Below, piece by piece: positions 45,592 through 54,694 of a DNA stretch of 64,000 nucleotides. The first letter of the stretch is position 1. The number at the start of each line of letters is the position of its first letter. The translations under genes were made by a program, and so were the position numbers. Source of the DNA: Heyndrickxia acidicola (GTDB lineage: Bacteria; Bacillota; Bacilli; Bacillales; Bacillaceae_C); contig NZ_KV440953.1 of NCBI RefSeq assembly GCF_001636425.1, positions 2,120,847-2,184,846 on the forward strand, written 5' to 3'. The notes under the pieces are model-generated. The model searched no databases. It saw only the letters and a program-made list of their open reading frames with translations, and had not been told where the DNA came from.

Positions 45592-46998
45592 TTAAAAATC
45601 ATAGTCTTCTGGTAGTATTCCTTGTCCTAGTAATCCCTTTGCTTTCATCCTATTACGATATGCTTCGTGCCTATTAACCTTATCATCTGGAGCCTTGTCT
45701 TTCGTTCTTTCTTTATAAGTGTATACCTGCTCTTTCTCTTCAGGTCGATTATTACTGGATAGGACTTTTTGTTGAGCGAGTTTCACCACTTTATCTTTCC
45801 CATTTCCAGCCGCCTTTTCTTCTGTAAAAATATGATTTACCTTGTTTGAAAAGTCTTTCCAAATAGGACTAGTTTTTACTGCATCTTTATAAAATTCAGC
45901 ATGAGATTCATTCATATATTTATCGAACAAAACTAGTTCATCAGCATATGCTTCGGTAGTCATGTACTGTAAGAAAGCTTCTGTTTTAGACAAGTTATTC
46001 TTTTCACTGGATTGTATCGCAGCGGTCAATTCCATTGTGATGCGGGGAATCACATAATGATTCTTAATCGCTCGTCCAAACTGTTTCTTGTCCATTAAAG
46101 GTGCAAATGAATGTTCACTGTTTTCAAAAAAAGCACAGAGTGATTCCCGGTAAATTTTTATCCCTAATTGACCAAATTCTTTAAAAATCTTATGCTTTGT
46201 CATATGAACTTCTTCTAGAGCCTCTTGGGGGAATAAATCTATGCTGTAACCATATTCATAAGCAATCTTAGCCAAATCCCTCAAAGTTGAGCGACGATCG
46301 GGATCAAAAATAGTTGATTTTCTATCTATTACTTCCTTTGCTATACGAATATGGAGAATGTGAGTATCCTTCATACGTTTTTTTCGCATGGAAAGATTCT
46401 CTTTTCCGCAATACGCATAAATTTGTTCTTTAATATGTGCTGTTTGAGAGGTAAGAGTTGTGCCATTTGGTCCTAATTTGACTTCAATGAATCCTGCTTT
46501 GATTAAAGGAATAAAGTTCTTCTCCATGAGGTCATCAAAATCCTCAAAGTATTCTATCGCCAAATTCCCAGCAAATGTTTTATTTTTATATAAGCGTTCG
46601 ACGGCAATAGTATGCCATCTTCCGGGAACTTTAGCAGCTAGAAGATAATAAAAGAAGCTAATAGCACGTTTATACATTTTCTTGAAAGCATCTTCCTTAA
46701 AAACTTTATATGTATTAATGTAATAAAAATCTTTATTTTCATGTGTGGTATTGCATGTGTATAAGGCAAACATCTTTCCATCACTGGTCTTACGGATCCA
46801 GCCTACCTTGACTAATCTGTCTAAAGCAGTTGGCACCAACTTTGGTGTCATGAATCCTAATTTTTTAATTTCGTTCACTGAAATATTAATCATACCATCT
46901 AGATCTGTATGCTCTGCAAGAATAGGAATGATACGTAGAGATGTTGTATTTAAAAGATTCAATTTATCCTGTTGTTGAAGTTTGTGTTTATCTAGCAT
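45592..46998 (-). CDS. Winged-helix plasmid replication initiator-like protein
   Basis: 468 residues. Residues 25-85 form a winged helix (MINISVNEIKKLGFMTPKLV, LDRLVKVGWIRKTSDGKMFA). Further helical DNA-binding-like regions follow (RRSTLRDLAKIAYEYGYSID). The C-terminal 80 residues are charged and low-complexity (EEKEQVYTYKERTKDKAPDD) and look disordered. Size and architecture suit theta-type initiators or related proteins of Bacillus plasmids, but no diagnostic motif proves this. A hairpin terminator lies just upstream of the start, isolating it. Confidence 0.55.
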   Translation of the reverse strand: MLDKHKLQQQDKLNLLNTTSLRIIPILAEHTDLDGMINISVNEIKKLGFMTPKLVPTALDRLVKVGWIRKTSDGKMFALYTCNTTHENKDFYYINTYKVFKEDAFKKMYKRAISFFYYLLAAKVPGRWHTIAVERLYKNKTFAGNLAIEYFEDFDDLMEKNFIPLIKAGFIEVKLGPNGTTLTSQTAHIKEQIYAYCGKENLSMRKKRMKDTHILHIRIAKEVIDRKSTIFDPDRRSTLRDLAKIAYEYGYSIDLFPQEALEEVHMTKHKIFKEFGQLGIKIYRESLCAFFENSEHSFAPLMDKKQFGRAIKNHYVIPRITMELTAAIQSSEKNNLSKTEAFLQYMTTEAYADELVLFDKYMNESHAEFYKDAVKTSPIWKDFSNKVNHIFTEEKAAGNGKDKVVKLAQQKVLSSNNRPEEKEQVYTYKERTKDKAPDDKVNRHEAYRNRMKAKGLLGQGILPEDYDF

Positions 46999-47021
46999 TT
47001 AATTTACTCCTTTATGAACGC

Positions 47022-47080
47022 AAAAACCCCAAAACAAAATTAGGCCTTTGTAAAAAGACTAATAGTTTTGGGGTTTTCCC
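47022..47080. terminator. Bidirectional hairpin terminator I
   Basis: AAACCCCAAAAC and GTTTTGGGGTTT with a 29-base loop, A-run before and T-rich after. It lies 24 bases upstream of the initiator-like gene start. Confidence 0.65.
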
Positions 47081-47256
47081 TTTTTAATTATTAATTTATT
47101 TATATATAATAACACAATCTAGTACTTATTACAAAGGAAGTAGCTATTCAATTGAAAATTTAATTATTCCACATTTTGATGGAGTTTCATCAACTTTAAA
47201 AATTTAGACTATCGATTTCTACTCTCGTTAATTAAATTGCTTATTAAATAGCAATT

Positions 47257-47305
47257 GTAAAAAACCCTAGAAGTGTTGATTTAACAACAATTCTAGGGTT
47301 TTTTA
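47257..47305. terminator. Bidirectional hairpin terminator II
   Basis: AAAAACCCTAGAA and TTCTAGGGTTTTTT with an inner GTTG/CAAC pairing and a T-run. The 47.1-47.74 kb interval has no protein gene. Confidence 0.75.
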
Positions 47306-47540
47306 CTTTTATTTGCTTTGTAGAATAATGTATTCTCCCCCACTTAATTGGGGGGAGTTTTGGGGGACATTTTATTCGATTACAGAATAAAAATCGTGGA
47401 CAGACGCTTATAAAGTTAAATTTAGTTGCAATTACCTAGTTTCTTAATTTCATCTCTATTCATTGCTCAACCACTTTGATTTTATAAGTGTATTTGGCAA
47501 TTAAAAAATGTTATAAATGGCAGTATCTTTTTTGTATGTA

Positions 47541-47597
47541 AAAAGAGCCAAAATACGCAAGAAGTGCATAAAAACTTGCATATTATGGGCTCTTTAA
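47541..47597. terminator. Bidirectional hairpin terminator III
   Basis: AAAAGAGCC and GGCTCTTT with additional pairing CTTGC/GCAAG. It would serve the CPBP gene on the minus strand, about 150 bases past its stop. Confidence 0.65.
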
Positions 47598-47743
47598 ATT
47601 TTATTTCTTATTGTGTTAAAGCTCCCGTTAATTGAATATCATAATTCAATTATTTCTACCACCCCATTACCACTAGTAAATTAGGAATACACAAAAAGCT
47701 AGGTTTACAATTGAAAAGAACCTGACAAAAACTATGTGCCATC

Positions 47744-48595
47744 TTAAGCTTTCACGTTTTCATTTTTATCTTCTGAACTAGTTTTACCTGATTCGGATAC
47801 GATCGATTTAGGTTTGGAGACAAAACGAAGTAATTCTGCCCCAATTACACCGCAGACCATCAATGTAATTACAAACTTCAATGAATCTTCATATGAAGGT
47901 TCAATGTGTGCATTAAAATCATTGAGAACATGTATACAAGCTGCCCAGAAGAGCGATTCACTCCTCCAAGCTATAACTGTATATAAGACACCCATAACGA
48001 AAATTGTAAGAAAATATAAACATACTTGGTTCATAGGAACATGTTCTACATTGAACCATTCTGACCAATGTGCAGAACTAAAAAGAATACTGACAAGTAC
48101 AGTTGCCCATACAATGCCTAGCCTGTCTCGAAAGACTCTAGTAAGAACTCCACGGAAGGAGTACTCTTCTGCAAATCCAGTGCCAATAAAAGTAAGGAGA
48201 ACAATTAAATTCGTTGACATCTGTAATGGTGCAAAAATAAGATATACTCCAACTGTAAATAAAATGAGCAAAAGTGTTCTAAGCAAGTTGAGTCGATAAC
48301 TAGTGAGTAAAATTGTTCGCAATTGATAAGGACGAACTACAAAGATGTATAAAACAATAGGGAAAAAGGATTCCCCTATCCATGTTCCGATTAAAGAACT
48401 GAGGAGGTTGCTCCATGTCGTACCCGCATGGGTTAAAATGAATTGTTCGATGAAGGGAAATATTAATTTTAAGTACGTAACATTCCAGCCGACTACGGCA
48501 ATAAGGTAGAACACTACAGTAATCAATAATGCTCTTGTTGGCAATTCGAGTGATTGCCACTGTCTCTTTTTAAATTTTGAAGAAATACCTGTCAA
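47744..48595 (-). CDS. CPBP-family intramembrane metalloprotease
   Basis: 283 residues with about eight membrane helices. Motif 1 is GFAEEYSFRGVLTRVFRD (EExxxR), motif 2 is FSSAHWSEW (FxxxH) and motif 3 is CIHVLNDFNA (HxxxN/D). These residues form the glutamate/histidine metal site of CPBP (Rce1-like) proteases, which cleave within membranes and often give bacteriocin self-immunity or process peptides. TTG start at 48595 behind AAGGGG. No bacteriocin gene is next to it; the RiPP cluster is 20 kb away, so a link is not supported. Confidence 0.88.
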   Translation of the reverse strand: MTGISSKFKKRQWQSLELPTRALLITVVFYLIAVVGWNVTYLKLIFPFIEQFILTHAGTTWSNLLSSLIGTWIGESFFPIVLYIFVVRPYQLRTILLTSYRLNLLRTLLLILFTVGVYLIFAPLQMSTNLIVLLTFIGTGFAEEYSFRGVLTRVFRDRLGIVWATVLVSILFSSAHWSEWFNVEHVPMNQVCLYFLTIFVMGVLYTVIAWRSESLFWAACIHVLNDFNAHIEPSYEDSLKFVITLMVCGVIGAELLRFVSKPKSIVSESGKTSSEDKNENVKA

Positions 48596-48710
48596 AAATT
48601 ACCCCTTCCTTCACATCATCTCAATGAACACTTTTAATCATATAAACCTCTCCATAAATCTACATACTTTAATATTCCACTAGGACTATCTGTACTCCTT
48701 CTTCCGCTAT

Positions 48711-48770
48711 ACTGCTTCGTTAGCACAATAAGAAAAAGCTGCCAATAAGACAACAGCCGGTTTTTAGCTC
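48711..48770 (-). repeat. Dispersed terminator repeat, copy at 48.7 kb (intron empty site)
   Basis: On the minus strand: GGCTGTTG...TTGGCAGCTTTTT hairpin, then a tail ending CTAACGAAGCAG and TATAGCGGAAGAAGG. The tail matches both exons flanking the group II intron at 52 kb, so this copy shows the uninterrupted sequence. Confidence 0.6.
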
Positions 48771-48779
48771 TTCCACCCG

Positions 48780-50290
48780 TTCGTAATATAAGGTTAGCCA
48801 GATTTTTCTGGTTGACCTTTTTGCTTATGGTCTTATTATTACGGTAGTCGGGGTAGAACGTCGCACCCGTGGGACTCGATTCCGTCAGCTAAACTGTTCA
48901 CCCCCTACTTGTATAAACATGTTTCAGGCTGGTTGGGACCATGATCCCGTTTAACAAGCGAACCTATGACATTACAAGGAGCTTTAGGGGTTACCGACTA
49001 ATATGTATTCTAGGAGGAGGAGAAATTTATATGAATCCAGTGATTGGTCTGGATGTATCAAAAGGGGAAAGTCAAGTTCAAGCGTTTTTAGATAAAGGTA
49101 AACCATATCGTAAGAGTTTTAGTATTACACACAATCTTCAAGGTTTAGGATGTTTATTAGAGTTCCTTCAAGAAGTGGAAAAAGCAGCTGGTGGTCATCA
49201 ACCTTCGGTTGTATTAGAGTCAACTGGGCATTATCATATTCCCGTTATTCAGTTTCTAGAGGAACAAAAATATGTTTATATTATCGTCAATCCTCTTATT
49301 TCACATAGAGCCAAGAGCTCAAGCCTCCGAAAGGTAAAAACAGATGCAATTGATGCTTATCATCTTTGTGAACTGTTTTATAAAGAGGAGCTAGAGCCTT
49401 ACAAGAAGCGTGGAGTTCAGCTCTTAAACCTTCGTAATCTAACAAGGCAACAAGAGAGTATTGCAGAAATATCAGCGAAAACAAAGATACAGCTACATTC
49501 CTTAATTGATCAGGTCTTTCCTGAGTATCGAGGGGTTTTTGGAAGCCTCTATTCAAAGGTATCTTTACTTACTTTACTAGAATTCCCTACTTCTAAGGCA
49601 GTATTAAGTGTAAGTGAAAAAGAATTAACTGATAAGATAGCTTCAGTATGTAAGAGTCGCTCAGAGTTATGGGCAAAGGAAAAGGCACAGAAGTTAAGAG
49701 CAGCAGCCCTTCGTGATCCCTTTCAAAACAATCTCTACGATAGTCATATTTTTAACCTTGAAATCTTGGTTAAAATTGTTCTTCAATACCAAGAGCATCT
49801 ATCCAATATTGCGGATGAAATAGATGCCCTCGCTAGTGAAATTGAAGAATATGAGATCCTTCAATCTATCCCTGGAGTCGGAGAAAAAATCGCTGCAACG
49901 ATTATTTCTGAAATCGGAGAGATAGATCGGTTTAATGATGCCAAGAAGTTAGTTGCATTCGCTGGAATAGATCCTAGTGTGTACTCTTCAGGAAAGTTTA
50001 CTGCATCGGTAAACCGAATAACCAAACGTGGCTCATGTAGGCTTCGTCACGCCTTGTATATGGCTGTTCAAAGTGGAATTCGGGATTCACGTAAATAGAA
50101 AACGACAGATGAAATCATTCCACGCAATAGAAGACTACGAGAGTTTTACGATAAAAAACGAGAAGAAGGAAAACCCTTCAGAGTAGCGATAATTGCATGT
50201 GTAAACAAACTCTTACATTGGATTTACGCCTTACTAAAAAGCAGAATCACTTTCCGAGATATAGCATAGAACCTATATCTAACTAAATAC
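48780..50290 (+). mobile_element. IS110-family element with amber-interrupted transposase
   Basis: The transposase frame (49031-50269) is preceded by about 250 bases of non-coding left end with structured sequence (GCCAGATTTTTCTGGTT dyad), the region where IS110-type bridge RNAs are encoded. A similar left end is found alone at 44.8 kb. Exact ends cannot be set without an empty-site comparison, since IS110 elements lack inverted repeats. Confidence 0.75.
49031..50269 (+). pseudogene. IS110-family transposase, interrupted by TAG at codon 356
   Basis: ATG 49031 follows GGAGGAGG. The DEDD domain has GLDVSKGE (Asp), LESTGHY (Glu) and VKTDAIDAYHL (two Asp). The Transposase_20 domain has LQSIPGVGEKIAATIISEIG and KRGSCRLRHALYM with the conserved Ser. 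TAG at 50096-50098 interrupts the frame, which then stays open for 57 codons with family-like sequence (RLREFYDKKREEGKPFRVAI). Relatives have a sense codon there; CAG to TAG is one C-to-T step. The product lacks its last helices. Confidence 0.85.
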
Positions 50291-50293
50291 AAC

Positions 50294-50330
50294 AAAACCT
50301 TCCAATAAGAGAATTTAGGAAGGTTATTTG
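50294..50330 (+). terminator. Terminator downstream of IS110
   Basis: AAACCTTCC and GGAAGGTT arms with a 14-base loop, then ATTTGG. Located 25 bases past the transposase stop. Confidence 0.6.
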
Positions 50331-50483
50331 GCATGGACATTTTTAGTATATCATGAGGTTATAAATCTTTTTATTGAAAAATGTTGACAAACTATTAGCT
50401 GGTTTAGTTTAAGTGTAATTCTTCACAACCTGCTCCTTAATTGAACAAACGTTTTTCCTTATTCCGTTCAACGTTTAAATCTG

Positions 50484-51164
50484 TTAATTTAGTTTTTCTT
50501 GTATTATATATGGAAATGAAAGAAATCTCTCCTCACTTTCTTTACAACTTAGAATAGTTAATTCGAGTGGAAATATCTCAACCTTCTTGTTTGAACCAAG
50601 CCAATTACGATTTAATCCAGAGAGGATAAATAATCCGTCTTCATTTCCTATTGGTGCAAATTCATTATTACTCTCCTTGTAAACTTCAACATTATATCTT
50701 TGAATTAATTCATCTGAAGCAAGTTTCACATCATTTACAGGAAAACCTATCTCACTAATATTAATAATATCGGTAGCTTTAAACTCTTTATGGTCATCGG
50801 ATTTTAAATCGTGTCGTGCTATCAACTCAAGAATATTTCCAGACGGGTCGTAAAAATATATTGAGTGGGAATTCCACGATTTTGAAAAGATATCTTCGCT
50901 CCCATTAATTAAATTAATATTAATTCCCTTTTGCTTTAGCCAAGCAATACCTTCATCTTTTTTACTTTCGGTAATATTAAAGGCAAAGTGATAATATGGG
51001 TTTGTTATTTCTTTTGTTTGAACGAATGATAAAATAGAATTTCCTACTTTAAATGAAATCACATTCTGGTCAAAATAAATTAACGAAAACCCTAGCAAGT
51101 CAGAATAGAAGTTCTTTAATTCATTTAGCTTATTGGTATATAGTCTTATCTCTTTTATCTGCAT
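50484..51164 (-). CDS. VOC (glyoxalase/bleomycin-resistance) family protein
   Basis: 226 residues from ATG 51164 (GAGGTGG at five bases). Residues 1-125 form one VOC domain: IKEIRLYTNKLNELKNFYSD, LLGFSLIYFD, HFAFNI and SIYFYDPSGNILELIAR, with His and Glu metal ligands. The second half is a weaker copy (ISEIGFPVNDVKLASDELIQ). Two-module VOC proteins act on thiols, catechols or drugs; the substrate here is unknown. Confidence 0.85.
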   Translation of the reverse strand: MQIKEIRLYTNKLNELKNFYSDLLGFSLIYFDQNVISFKVGNSILSFVQTKEITNPYYHFAFNITESKKDEGIAWLKQKGININLINGSEDIFSKSWNSHSIYFYDPSGNILELIARHDLKSDDHKEFKATDIINISEIGFPVNDVKLASDELIQRYNVEVYKESNNEFAPIGNEDGLFILSGLNRNWLGSNKKVEIFPLELTILSCKESEERFLSFPYIIQEKLN

Positions 51165-51326
51165 AATATCCACCTCTATAAGTGAATTTTAAATACTCAT
51201 TCTAGGTTTGGAAATATAGGTACATCGTATAATTTTTTTTTGAAATGTTAAGGTAAATAGAAAATGCTTTTAAATTCCGTCCCTTTAGTATATTTATCTG
51301 GAAAAGTTTTTTCTTATGTCACTATA

Positions 51327-51375
51327 ATGCTTAGTTAGTGACGAAAGATAAAAAGCTGCCAAAAATGACAGCCGT
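51327..51375 (-). terminator. Dispersed terminator repeat, copy at 51.3 kb
   Basis: Minus strand: GGCTGTCATTTTTGGCAGCT then TTTTATCTTTCGTCACTAAC. It follows the FMN reductase gene by 32 bases and carries the shared CACTAAC tail. Confidence 0.65.
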
Positions 51376-51406
51376 AACTAAGCCTCTTCCGCCCAATACT
51401 TAAGGC

Positions 51407-51958
51407 TCAATGTACATTATTGATTTCTTGAAAAAAGACATTCAATAGATTTTGAATGTTAAGCCTCAATTCTGAATCAATTATTTCTTCGTTACTATCT
51501 AACTTTTTGTTGATTAAAGGAACCGACAATCCTTTAACTACCAATGCACTCATCATTGAGAGTGTCCCCACAAGAGAGTTGTTAGCTGTTGCACCCCCAT
51601 CTGGGTGTGGGGAGGCACTAATAACTGCTACGGGTTTGTTTACGAGTTCCCCCGAAGATACCACCCAATCAAGTGCGTTCTTTAATGACCCTGGGACTCC
51701 TTTGGCGTATTCCGGTGTGCATATTAGAACACCATTCGCTTCTTTTAATAGCCTTCGCCAATTGGCAACAGCAGTATCAACATTATCTACATCTAAGTCG
51801 GGATTAAAATGCGGAAGTTGTGACATTTCATTATAATTAATAACGGTTCCCTGTGAAGAAATCATCGAATTAACAGCACGCAATAATGCTGAATTCAAGG
51901 ATTTCTCCCTTAAACTACCTGAAATAGTCAAAATACTAACAGGAATATCAGTATTCAT
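51407..51958 (-). CDS. NADPH-dependent FMN reductase (flavodoxin-like)
   Basis: 183 residues. SILTISGSLREKSLNSALLR is the FMN phosphate-binding loop of the family, and CTPEYAKGVPGSLKNALDWV the second conserved block. Such enzymes reduce FMN, azo dyes, quinones or chromate in the cytoplasm. ATG 51958 has AGAGGTG at five bases. Its neighbours (VOC, MFS, M3 peptidase) share strand but have separate terminators, so each is a single-gene unit. Confidence 0.9.
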   Translation of the reverse strand: MNTDIPVSILTISGSLREKSLNSALLRAVNSMISSQGTVINYNEMSQLPHFNPDLDVDNVDTAVANWRRLLKEANGVLICTPEYAKGVPGSLKNALDWVVSSGELVNKPVAVISASPHPDGGATANNSLVGTLSMMSALVVKGLSVPLINKKLDSNEEIIDSELRLNIQNLLNVFFQEINNVH

Positions 51959-52050
51959 TTCAACACCTCTTAAATAAATTTTAACAATGTTGGGTTTTTA
52001 ATATGTATCAGTGTATTCCACGTTGATATTCTAGAATCCTTCTTAAGCTA

Positions 52051-52729
52051 GTCGAGTAGAAGAGAACCTCTCTACCTCTCGGTAAATTGTGTTCTCCCCC
52101 CTCCCAGAACCGTGCTTGCGCAATTAACGCACACGGCTCCTCCTAGTTACCATTCACAAATATAGTTAATCTTTTAATATTTGATTTTGCTATTTCTGCT
52201 ATCCTTACTAGTCTTGTTTCCATTTATCATCCCTACCTCTGTGTGTAGTAAATGTGTCCCTAGCAAGGGTGATAACTGGTAGCTAGCCTTTCCTCCATCG
52301 GCATTACCCAACTTCATTGGTACTACGCTGCTATCCGACTCCCTACCTGGCATTTGGTTTCCTTACTTTTTATCGCTTGTAAACCATACTCTTCTAAAAG
52401 AAAAGACCGGTAGGATCTCCCGAGTTGCCGTATCATATCAATGTGTAACGTGCCAAGGTCTCTGACCCCAGAGAGGTTTCATACTTCTTGCCATTACGAA
52501 GAATGAAATGTTGCTTTCTGCTGCAGGTAAAGCATCAGCCCTCTCAAATTACTAACATTATGGGGCTCAATCCCTTCAACCATTTGGCTTTCGGCCCGTT
52601 ACCTAACTGTCTACGCTTAAAGACTAAAGTTACCTTTAGCCCTCCAAGACTCGCTACGAGTGAATGGCTAGTTCTTGCTCGACGGGAATCCCACCCGTTA
52701 TATGATCCGACCTAGGCTCGGCCGCACAC
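52051..52729 (-). mobile_element. ORF-less group II intron (about 0.68 kb)
   Basis: On the minus strand the intron opens GTGTGCGGCCGAGCC and ends near TTCTACTCGAC. The catalytic domain V is visible: AGCCGTGTGCGTTAATTGCG then CAAGCACGGTTCT, with the AGC triad and the bulged second strand. A domain VI stem (GAGAAC...GTTCTC) follows. In domain IV the LtrA start remains (METRLVRIAEIAKSN, then 11 codons and TAG), and the rest of the reverse transcriptase is deleted. RNA structure may be intact, so splicing or mobility helped by a maturase from elsewhere is possible. Confidence 0.75.
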
Positions 52730-52785
52730 CTGCTTCGTTAGTTACACAAGATAAAAGCTGCCACAATGGCAGCCATATCTTGTCT
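52730..52785 (-). terminator. Dispersed terminator repeat, copy at 52.7 kb, carrying the intron
   Basis: Minus strand: GGCTGCCATTGTGGCAGC then TTTTATCTTG and tail TAACTAACGAAGCAG, which is the 5' exon of the intron. It terminates the M3 peptidase gene. Confidence 0.7.
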
Positions 52786-52843
52786 TTTTGATTACTACTA
52801 TAAACCAGTTCTTCAACCATCCCATTTTAACAATACCTGCTAG

Positions 52844-54514
52844 CTAGAGCTTAAGATATAAATCTACATCATTTACAATTCTTTTAACTGATTGTTTCCA
52901 AAACTCCGGTTCAGCAAGGTCTATTTTAAAGTATTCTTTGACTAATTTTTCAGCTGATATACTTCCGGTCATACTCAAGAAGTCACTAAAACTTTGTGAG
53001 AATCTATCCCCTTCTTTTTTTGATAGTTCTAACAAACCATTGCTAAAGAGGAAACCGAATGAGTATGGATAATTATAAAAAGGAACTTCTGTCTGAAAAA
53101 ATTGACCATATTTAATCCAGACAAAAGGCTCATATTGAGTAAGGGCCTCACCGTAGGCAGTGCTTTGTGATTTTATTGAAACCCCTTCCAATTGAGATGG
53201 GTTTATTGGCCCTTGTAACCTTAATTCGTAAACTTGTTTCTCAAATAGGTAAGCCCCTCTTATGTTCATTAAGTAATTTAAACTTCGTTCAATTTTCCAT
53301 CCAAGTAAAGCCTTTTTAAGTAGCGGTATTTTTATCTCTTGAATTATTGAATCTATAAATGACGATTCAAAGAAGATGGAAGCTGTTTCTGCAATAGTCA
53401 TCTCCAAGCGATCCTCTAAAAACCCCGCAAATGGACTTTCTTTTATTTGATAATAATGCCAAGCGTGGCCTAACTCGTGCGCCAATATTCTTGCACTATT
53501 GAAGGTTTCATCATAATTTAAAGATATTCTTGATTCACCTTCACGAATAAAAGGCACACAAAAGCCTCCAATCTGTTTGGTACTTCTTTTCTCTGCATCT
53601 ACCCACCCATTTTCAACAGCATTTTTAACAAATTCACCCATTTTCGAATCAATTTTTCCTAATGCAGCAGTTAGCACATCTACAGCCTTGAAGAAGTCAA
53701 TTTTATATGCAATTTCCTGTGAACTGGACATCAACTGATACCACGAAATTCCAACGCCTTTATTTATTTCATTTGCTTTCGCCTCTATGTATCGATTTAA
53801 TTCCGGCAAATAGTGATCAACTGCATTCCACATTGTTTGAATTATGTTATGAGATAAGCCGTTAAAGATAAATGATTCATCTAAGTAGTTATTTTTACCT
53901 TCAGCTTTATTAAGATTTAATCGTAATCCTATCATTTGATTATAAATGGTTGAAAAAATATTAGAATGTGCTTCTAAAGTATTGTTTAGAGCATTAAATA
54001 CTTTTTCTCTTGTTTTTTGGTCAGAATGTGTCATTGCAATATAATTTGCATTAGTAAAGGTTAAATTTCTTTCTTCCCCTTCATAATTAACTCTCACTCT
54101 TAGATTATTTTTAACCTGATTATAGATATCTTCGTACCCTTTTAAGGCCTGTATAGTTAACCTTGACGCTGTATGTAATTCTTTTGATTTCATCATTTCA
54201 ATTTTTAAATCTAAAAGGGATCGCATTTTTAACTTTAATGCAGTTATGGTTAAGTTTATCGATGTTAAAATAGAAGGATCTACTTCTTCAGTAGTCAGGC
54301 AATAATAATATGACTCAGCTTTTTCAATGTCACCAATTATATTCAATTCTGTATATTGCTCTTCTGTTCCATTTTCATCAAAATGCCCATTATTTTTTTC
54401 TAATTTATCAAGCCTTTTCGATAAAAAGTCTAAGTGGTTTATGAATGAGGTAATACCTTCTTCTTGATAAAGTCTCTCCAGATTCCATCGTGTAGGTTTT
54501 TTGGTTGAATTCAA
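52844..54514 (-). CDS. M3-family oligoendopeptidase (PepF-like)
   Basis: 556 residues. ILAHELGHAWHYYQIKES carries the HExxH zinc site; the third ligand is in EMTIAETASIFFE about 25 residues later. The N-terminal helical half and the C-terminal SFGFLFSNGLLELSKKEGDR are typical of M3B oligoendopeptidase F relatives, which degrade peptides of 7-20 residues in the cytoplasm. TTG start 54514 behind GGAGGAGG. A role in degrading signal or RiPP peptides cannot be excluded but nothing shows it. Confidence 0.9.
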   Translation of the reverse strand: MNSTKKPTRWNLERLYQEEGITSFINHLDFLSKRLDKLEKNNGHFDENGTEEQYTELNIIGDIEKAESYYYCLTTEEVDPSILTSINLTITALKLKMRSLLDLKIEMMKSKELHTASRLTIQALKGYEDIYNQVKNNLRVRVNYEGEERNLTFTNANYIAMTHSDQKTREKVFNALNNTLEAHSNIFSTIYNQMIGLRLNLNKAEGKNNYLDESFIFNGLSHNIIQTMWNAVDHYLPELNRYIEAKANEINKGVGISWYQLMSSSQEIAYKIDFFKAVDVLTAALGKIDSKMGEFVKNAVENGWVDAEKRSTKQIGGFCVPFIREGESRISLNYDETFNSARILAHELGHAWHYYQIKESPFAGFLEDRLEMTIAETASIFFESSFIDSIIQEIKIPLLKKALLGWKIERSLNYLMNIRGAYLFEKQVYELRLQGPINPSQLEGVSIKSQSTAYGEALTQYEPFVWIKYGQFFQTEVPFYNYPYSFGFLFSNGLLELSKKEGDRFSQSFSDFLSMTGSISAEKLVKEYFKIDLAEPEFWKQSVKRIVNDVDLYLKL

Positions 54515-54594
54515 AAGACCTCCTCCATTCCTTCTTCCATTGATCTTTTAAGAACCTAATCTGTCTTGTGAATATTCTCCATAAGGATAAACTT

Positions 54595-54645
54595 CACCTT
54601 CTTGTTGAACTAAACTGCCCGGTTAGTGCAACAAGGAAAGGGCTG
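54595..54645 (-). repeat. Dispersed terminator repeat, copy at 54.6 kb (diverged)
   Basis: Minus strand: GGCAGCCCTTTCCTTG then TTGCACTAACCGGGCAG. The hairpin arm is weak here, but the tail is the same as in the other copies. It lies downstream of the MFS gene. Confidence 0.5.
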
Positions 54646-54694
54646 CCTGAGTTACCCTGACTCGAATGAATTATACGTTTAGCATCAATATGTA

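Noticed and set aside
47744-48595. CPBP protease as immunity protein of the RiPP cluster
   Set aside because: It is more than 20 kb away with its own terminators and intervening mobile elements; no evidence for a link.
52488-52715. A 75-aa plus-strand ORF
   Set aside because: It lies antisense within the group II intron RNA region and has no protein features.
52051-52729. rRNA or other structured housekeeping RNA
   Set aside because: The segment carries group II intron landmarks (domain V, LtrA start), which explain its high GC and structured look.
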